DNA of 9,865 bases, taken from Spirochaetaceae bacterium. Its GTDB lineage: Bacteria > Spirochaetota > Spirochaetia > SZUA-6 > Bin103. This document shows positions 6,180 through 9,865 of this stretch, in pieces. The stretch lies in the NCBI GenBank assembly GCA_028820215.1, contig JAPPKD010000212.1:1-9865 (forward strand). The letters are read 5' to 3'. Below the pieces are notes generated by a model. It saw nothing but the letters and a program-made list of their open reading frames with translations, had not been told where the DNA came from and did no database searches. The position numbers and the translations under genes are program-made. The first letter of the stretch is position 1; each line of letters begins with the position of its first letter.

Positions 6180-6559
6180 AGTTCCTGATCGACGAATGTC
6201 TGAGTCCCGAACTCGCCGCAATCGCACGGGAGCAGGGCTTCCACTCGATGCATGTCACATGGATCGGGCTAAAGTCCAAGAGCGACCGGGAGATCGTGCA
6301 CCACGCCGTAGAAGACGACTGGGTACTCGTGACCAACAACGCAGCGGACTTCAAGCGTCTGGTGGGGCGGCAAGAGGTGCACGCTGGTCTCGTTTGCATC
6401 AACGTCGCTCCGGGTCTGATGAAGTTAGAGGTCCAGAAGCTGCTATTCAGTCAGGCTCTGGAGCAGGTCGCGGGCGGGGATTCTATCAACACCGTAGTCG
6501 AGATCACTCTGCTCGCGGACTCGACGGTCCGCACCAGCCGGTACTCATGGCCGCAGTGA
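6176..6559 (+). CDS. DUF5615 PIN-like toxin
   Basis: A 127-residue protein with the DUF5615/Mut7-C-like PIN layout: KFLIDECLSPELA (2-14, acidic pair Asp6/Glu7), GLKSKSDREIVHHA (31-44, Asp37), and WVLVTNNAADFKRL (49-62, with Thr53, Asn54 and Asp58). These are the places where PIN-like nucleases hold their metal-binding acidic residues, so an intact RNase-type toxin is plausible, though DUF5615 activity is poorly tested. The GTG start overlaps the antitoxin stop (GTGA, 6176-6179), and AGGAG (6168-6172) lies just before it. Gene order antitoxin-toxin is the usual one. It ends 49 bases before the lyase gene, so readthrough from the module could help express the downstream operon. Composition matches the lower-GC island, not the flanks. 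Confidence 0.82.
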   Translation: MKFLIDECLSPELAAIAREQGFHSMHVTWIGLKSKSDREIVHHAVEDDWVLVTNNAADFKRLVGRQEVHAGLVCINVAPGLMKLEVQKLLFSQALEQVAGGDSINTVVEITLLADSTVRTSRYSWPQ

Positions 6560-6608
6560 GCATCGGGGCACTCGTTGTCTCAGGCTATTTGGCTTCTGGG
6601 GTAGCGCC

Positions 6609-8660
6609 ATGCGGCTGATCCCGGAGCGGCTTCTGGAGCGGGCGGCGGCCCGTTGGCGTTCGGAACGGTTCGCCGACGCCCGTGACGGTCTGCGTCGGCG
6701 CGCCGGCGCCCTGCTCGCCGTCGAACTGGAACCGCCAGACGAGCCGGCCGGGCTCTACCACAACTACTTCTGTCCCGACCACGCGGCGGAGTTGCGCTTC
6801 GATCCGAGCACGCCGCACGCGCACGTCTGCCCGGTCGACGGGCGCGTGTGGAGCGGGTCCCCGTACGACGAGGCGTGGCGCTTCGGCGCCAATCACCTGC
6901 TCGCCCACGGCGCGCTGCAGGCCGCGCTGCTGTGGCGGTTGGACGGCGACGCGCGCGCTGCCGACCGGGCAGCCGCGGTGCTCACCGGCTACGCGCGGCG
7001 CTACCCCGGGTACCCGCTTGGGACGCACACGTCGCGCGGCGGCGGCCGCGGCAAGGCCACGTACCAGTCGCTGGACGAGGCGAACATCGTCGTGCCGCTG
7101 GCGCGAGCCTACGACCTGCTGCGGGCGCGGCTGCCGCCGCGCGACCGGGATCTGATCGAGGGCGACCTGCTGCGCGCGGCGGCGGAGCACATCCACGCTC
7201 AGCGGTTCCACGAGGTCCACAACATCGAGTGCTGGCACCACGCGGCGCTGGCCGCGGTGGGCACGGCCGTGGACGACGGCGCCCTGGTGGACGAGGCGAT
7301 CGACGGCGCCTTCGGCTTCTGGCGGCTGCTGCGCGACGGGCTCGCAGACGGCCTGTGGTGGGAGTGCTCGTCGAGCTACCACTTCTACGCCGCCCACGCG
7401 CTGACCACGCTGGCCGCGGCCGCGGCGTCGGCGCGCCCGGAGTGCGCGCGGGCGGCGGAGCTCCGGCACATGTATGCCGCGCCGCTGGCGATCAGCATGC
7501 CGGACGGACGGCTGCCGGCCACCAACGACTGCTGGTTCTTCTCCTCGCTGCGCGGCGACGTCTGCCACGGGGTGCCGCCCGCGCGCGCCCTGTACGAGGT
7601 GGCGGCCGGCTGGTTCGGCGACAGCGACTTCCATGCGGTGCTGGCGGAGAACTACCGCGTCCAGCCGCGCGACTCGATGGAGGCGCTCCTGTACGGCCCG
7701 GAAGAGGTTCAGGCGGCCGGCCCCGGCGCCGGTGACGCCGGCTCGGACGGAACCGGCAGCGTCAGCCTTCCGGACATCGGCCTGAGCGTGCTGCGACAGC
7801 GCCACGCGCCGGGCCCGCCCGAGTCGTGGATGTTGCTCAAGCACGGTCCGCCGGGGGGCGGGCACGGCCATCCGGACAAGCTGGCCCTGTCCTTGTACGC
7901 GGCCGGCGAGGCGGTCTCGCCCGACCTGGGCTCGCCCGGCTACGGGGTGCCGCTGCACCGCTCCTGGTACCGGCAGTCGTTCAGCCACAACACCGTGATC
8001 CTGGACCGCCGTTCGCAGCCGCCCGCGTGCGGCGAGCCGATCGGCTTCGAGCATCGTCCAGGCGGCCCCGACCAGGTGCAGGCGCAGGTGCGGTTCGGCG
8101 CCGGCGGTGCGGGTGCCGGCGATGATGCGGAGGCGCTCTACGCGGGGACCACCATGACGCGGGCCGTGGCGGCGCACGGGCGCTGCTTCCTGGACTGGTT
8201 CAGCGTCCGCTCGCCGGGCGAGCACGTGGTGCAGTGGCTGTTCCGCGTGCGCGCAGCGCTCGCCTGGCTGCGCGGCGCGGCCGCCGCGGCTCCGGCCGTC
8301 GATCTCCCCCACGTATGCGTGCGCGAGAGCGGGGTCGCCGCCGGAGGGGCGGCGGCGCTTTGGAACACGGCCGGCGGCTGGGTCGCCCTCCACCTGCCGC
8401 GTGAGGCGGGCGGCTCGGTGGCGGTCGGCGACGCGCCGTTCAACCCCGCGTCCGAGCGCACCGATGTTCTGGTGCGTACCCGCCGGGGGCGGGCCGCCGA
8501 CTTCCTTACCGTGATCGAGACCGGCGGCGCGAACTCGGAGCCCGCGCGGATCGAATGGGAAGAGGCAACTGCCTCTCTGGTCATCCGCCGCGGGGACGGC
8601 GAACGCCGCTGGCAGCCTCCGGACGCGGCCGGGGCCGGCTGGCGAGCCCTGGACGGATGA
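6609..8660 (+). CDS. Heparinase II/III-like polysaccharide lyase
   Basis: A 683-residue protein with an N-terminal alpha-helical toroid domain (about 1-360) and a C-terminal beta-sandwich of the heparinase II/III-like type (about 390-600), joined by a Gly-rich linker (369-385). Active-site type motifs are visible: NIECWHHAAL (205-214), the Tyr-His pair in SSYHFYAAHAL (Tyr257/His258), GGGHGHPDKLALSLY (416-430), PDLGSPGYG (438-446) and SFSHNTVILD (457-466). Family members (PL12, 15, 17, 21) break uronic-acid polysaccharides such as heparin, heparan sulfate or alginate by beta-elimination; the specificity here is not known. No signal peptide or membrane anchor is seen, so it may act in the cytoplasm on oligosaccharides, or a leader may be lost. 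The start has only a weak ribosome site. Its stop overlaps the next ATG (ATGA), linking it to a glycosyltransferase and arguing for a glycan-assembly or turnover role. Confidence 0.88.
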   Translation: MRLIPERLLERAAARWRSERFADARDGLRRRAGALLAVELEPPDEPAGLYHNYFCPDHAAELRFDPSTPHAHVCPVDGRVWSGSPYDEAWRFGANHLLAHGALQAALLWRLDGDARAADRAAAVLTGYARRYPGYPLGTHTSRGGGRGKATYQSLDEANIVVPLARAYDLLRARLPPRDRDLIEGDLLRAAAEHIHAQRFHEVHNIECWHHAALAAVGTAVDDGALVDEAIDGAFGFWRLLRDGLADGLWWECSSSYHFYAAHALTTLAAAAASARPECARAAELRHMYAAPLAISMPDGRLPATNDCWFFSSLRGDVCHGVPPARALYEVAAGWFGDSDFHAVLAENYRVQPRDSMEALLYGPEEVQAAGPGAGDAGSDGTGSVSLPDIGLSVLRQRHAPGPPESWMLLKHGPPGGGHGHPDKLALSLYAAGEAVSPDLGSPGYGVPLHRSWYRQSFSHNTVILDRRSQPPACGEPIGFEHRPGGPDQVQAQVRFGAGGAGAGDDAEALYAGTTMTRAVAAHGRCFLDWFSVRSPGEHVVQWLFRVRAALAWLRGAAAAAPAVDLPHVCVRESGVAAGGAAALWNTAGGWVALHLPREAGGSVAVGDAPFNPASERTDVLVRTRRGRAADFLTVIETGGANSEPARIEWEEATASLVIRRGDGERRWQPPDAAGAGWRALDG

Positions 8661-9742
8661 GCATGCGCGCGTTCTTCTTCTGGGAGGCCGGTGGCGACCT
8701 GAGGCTGGGCGGGCGCTCCAATCAGTACGGGGCGCTGCTGGCGCGGTCGCTGCGCCGCCACGACATCCATCTGGAGCCCGGCGACTATGCGTTCGGCGCC
8801 GACTGGCTGGAGCGTTCGCGGCCGGAGTACTCGGTGCTGCACCTGAACTGGCTCGACCGGTTCTACACGCAGGGCGGCCCGGAAGGGGCGCTGGGCGAGT
8901 ACGCGCGCTTCGCCGAGACGCTCATCCACGCCAGGCGGATCGGCTACCGTGTCGTCTGGACCCTGCACAACCTGTTCCCGCACGAGCGTCCGCACCCGGA
9001 GCTGGACCGGCTGGTCAACCTGCTGGTGGCGCGCGAGGCGGACGCCGTGATCGCCCACTGCCGCTACGGCGCCGAGCAGCTCACCCGCCGCTACGGAGTG
9101 GAATCCGTGCACGTGATCCCGCACGGGCACTTCATGGACGTGTTTCCGGACGAGGTCACGCGCCCGGCGGCGCGCGCCCGGCTGGGGATCGAGGACGGCC
9201 GCTTCGTGTACGTGTTCTTCGGCAACCTGCGCGGATACAAGGGGCTGGAGGAGCTGGTCGACGCGTACCGGGAGATCGCGCGGCCCGAGGACCTGCTGAT
9301 CCTCATGATGAAGACCAACGCGCGGGCGCCGGGGCTTCTGGAACGGGTGGCCGCGGCCGCCCGCGCGGCGCGGTCGATTCGGATCGAGACCTCCGACTTC
9401 TTCCCGGAGGAGGAGTTTCAGTACTACCTCAACGCCGCGGACGTGGCCGTGCTGCCGTTCCGGGAGGTGATGACCTCCGGCAGCGCGATCCAGGCGCTCG
9501 GCTTCGGGTTGCCCGTGGTGCTGCCGCGCCGCGGCTGCATGGCGGACCTGATCGACGGCAGCATGGGGGTCCTGTACGAGCCGGACGAGCCCGGCGCTCT
9601 GCCCGAGGCGATGCGGCGCGCCCGCGGCATGGACCTGCAGGCGGCCGGCCGCGCCGCGCGGGCGCGGGCGCAGCAGTTCGACTGGAACGACATCGGCGAT
9701 CGCATCGCCGCTCTCTACCGCGGGGCCGGCGACGCGCGATGA
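8657..9742 (+). CDS. GT4-like glycosyltransferase
   Basis: A 361-residue GT-B fold enzyme, chosen to start at the ATG overlapping the lyase stop (8657-8660); a second ATG at 8663 would remove two residues. The N-terminal half carries RAFFFWEAGG, VLHLNWLDRFY and VWTLHNLFPHERP, and the linker has VIPHGHFMDVFPD. The nucleotide-sugar domain has FFGNLRGYKGLEELVDAY (187-204, Lys195 and Gly196 in the usual phosphate-binding spot) and VLPFREVMTSGSAIQALGFG (265-284). In place of the second Glu of the GT4 EX7E motif there is Gln279 in a TSGSAIQALGFGLPVV segment, a variation seen in a known subgroup. Likely a cytoplasmic enzyme adding a sugar to a lipid-linked glycan or polysaccharide; donor and acceptor are unknown. 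It overlaps the following gene by ATGA. Confidence 0.87.
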   Translation: MSMRAFFFWEAGGDLRLGGRSNQYGALLARSLRRHDIHLEPGDYAFGADWLERSRPEYSVLHLNWLDRFYTQGGPEGALGEYARFAETLIHARRIGYRVVWTLHNLFPHERPHPELDRLVNLLVAREADAVIAHCRYGAEQLTRRYGVESVHVIPHGHFMDVFPDEVTRPAARARLGIEDGRFVYVFFGNLRGYKGLEELVDAYREIARPEDLLILMMKTNARAPGLLERVAAAARAARSIRIETSDFFPEEEFQYYLNAADVAVLPFREVMTSGSAIQALGFGLPVVLPRRGCMADLIDGSMGVLYEPDEPGALPEAMRRARGMDLQAAGRAARARAQQFDWNDIGDRIAALYRGAGDAR

Positions 9743-9865
9743 CGCGGCCGGGCCCGGCGGCGGCGCCCTCCCGGAACGGTGTGGACGGACCGGTCGTCGT
9801 CCCGTACTTCGCGGCCGGGGCCGGCCACCTGTCGGCGGCGCGCGCGGTCGCGGCGGCGCTGGAGG
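9739..9865 (+). CDS. Start of a probable glycosyltransferase (partial)
   Basis: An ATG overlapping the previous stop (ATGA) opens a frame running to the window end (42 codons). After a Pro/Ala/Gly-rich leader it reads VVVPYFAAGAGHLSAARAVA, a hydrophobic strand followed by a glycine-rich loop with GHxxAA. This resembles the N-terminal acceptor loop of MurG/MGDG-synthase/GT28-like and other GT-B enzymes. The coupling to a GT4 gene agrees with this. Too short for a firm family call. Confidence 0.5.
   Translation, partial: MTRPGPAAAPSRNGVDGPVVVPYFAAGAGHLSAARAVAAALE

Larger units (their letters stand above)
5182..6608. other. Lower-GC segment carrying a toxin-antitoxin module
   Basis: Base composition drops here: 27 of 60 bases are G/C at 5581-5640 and 36 of 60 at 6181-6240, against 46 of 60 at 7021-7080 in the flanking operon. 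Codon third positions are also more mixed. The stretch 5182-5569 has no intact gene: it holds the possible truncated ORF, scattered stops and a promoter-like pair at 5467-5496. No transposase, integrase, tRNA or flanking direct repeat is visible, so the means of entry is unknown. The interval separates the epimerase from the lyase-glycosyltransferase genes. Confidence 0.55.

Noticed and set aside
5182..6608. Insertion sequence or integron cassette explanation for the low-GC segment
   Set aside because: I see no transposase, integrase, terminal inverted repeats, target duplication or attC-like site.
6585..8393. A 602-codon open frame on the minus strand opposite the lyase
   Set aside because: It is rich in Arg, Gly, Ala and Val with no domain pattern, as expected for the shadow of a GC-rich gene. 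The plus-strand lyase has clear motifs.

Overview
This is a high-GC bacterial window; two hand-counted 60-base lines give 77% G+C in the 7021-7080 segment and 45% in the 5581-5640 segment. There are no introns, many GTG starts and short ATGA/GTGA gene overlaps. The sequence does not name the organism. The gene types (GPH-type sugar symporter, Gfo/Idh/MocA oxidoreductase, heparinase II/III-like lyase, GT4 glycosyltransferase, DUF433/PIN-like toxin-antitoxin pair) fit a carbohydrate-oriented, GC-rich soil or marine bacterium, possibly from a metagenome assembly.

Region 1 (1-1952, plus strand) holds the last codons of an upstream gene, then an NAD-type short-chain dehydrogenase and a Gfo/Idh/MocA oxidoreductase. 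The last two look like a catabolic pair acting on a sugar or polyol. Region 2 (4087 down to 1984, minus strand) is a likely three-gene unit: a small predicted beta-rich protein, a 12-TM GPH-family symporter, and a small unrecognised gene. The small gene is coding-like in one frame at its start and in another frame afterwards, so it looks broken by a one-base insertion. The two units converge at 1952/1984.

Region 3 (4088-4200) is a divergent intergenic region. It carries a perfect 11-bp inverted repeat that is a good operator candidate, and a TATGGT box placed so that the next gene could be leaderless.

Region 4 (4201-9865, plus strand) is a polysaccharide or glycoconjugate cluster: an NAD-dependent epimerase/dehydratase, a heparinase II/III-like lyase with no visible signal peptide, a GT4 glycosyltransferase, and the start of another probable glycosyltransferase. 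Several genes overlap by four bases (ATGA). The run is interrupted at 5182-6608 by a lower-GC segment. That segment contains a possibly truncated ORF coupled to the epimerase, a sigma70-like promoter, and a toxin-antitoxin-like pair. The antitoxin is a helix-turn-helix plus DUF433 protein, and its N-terminal part is split off by an apparent single-base insertion with a stop/start overlap. The toxin is a DUF5615 PIN-like protein that overlaps the antitoxin by GTGA. The best reading is that this module landed inside, or between genes of, the glycan operon.

I see no rRNA, tRNA, CRISPR array, transposase or recognisable insertion-sequence ends. No single system here is clearly new. The observations most worth a second look are the split HTH/DUF433 antitoxin, its insertion into an otherwise coupled operon, the frameshifted gene behind the transporter, and the operator-like repeat.
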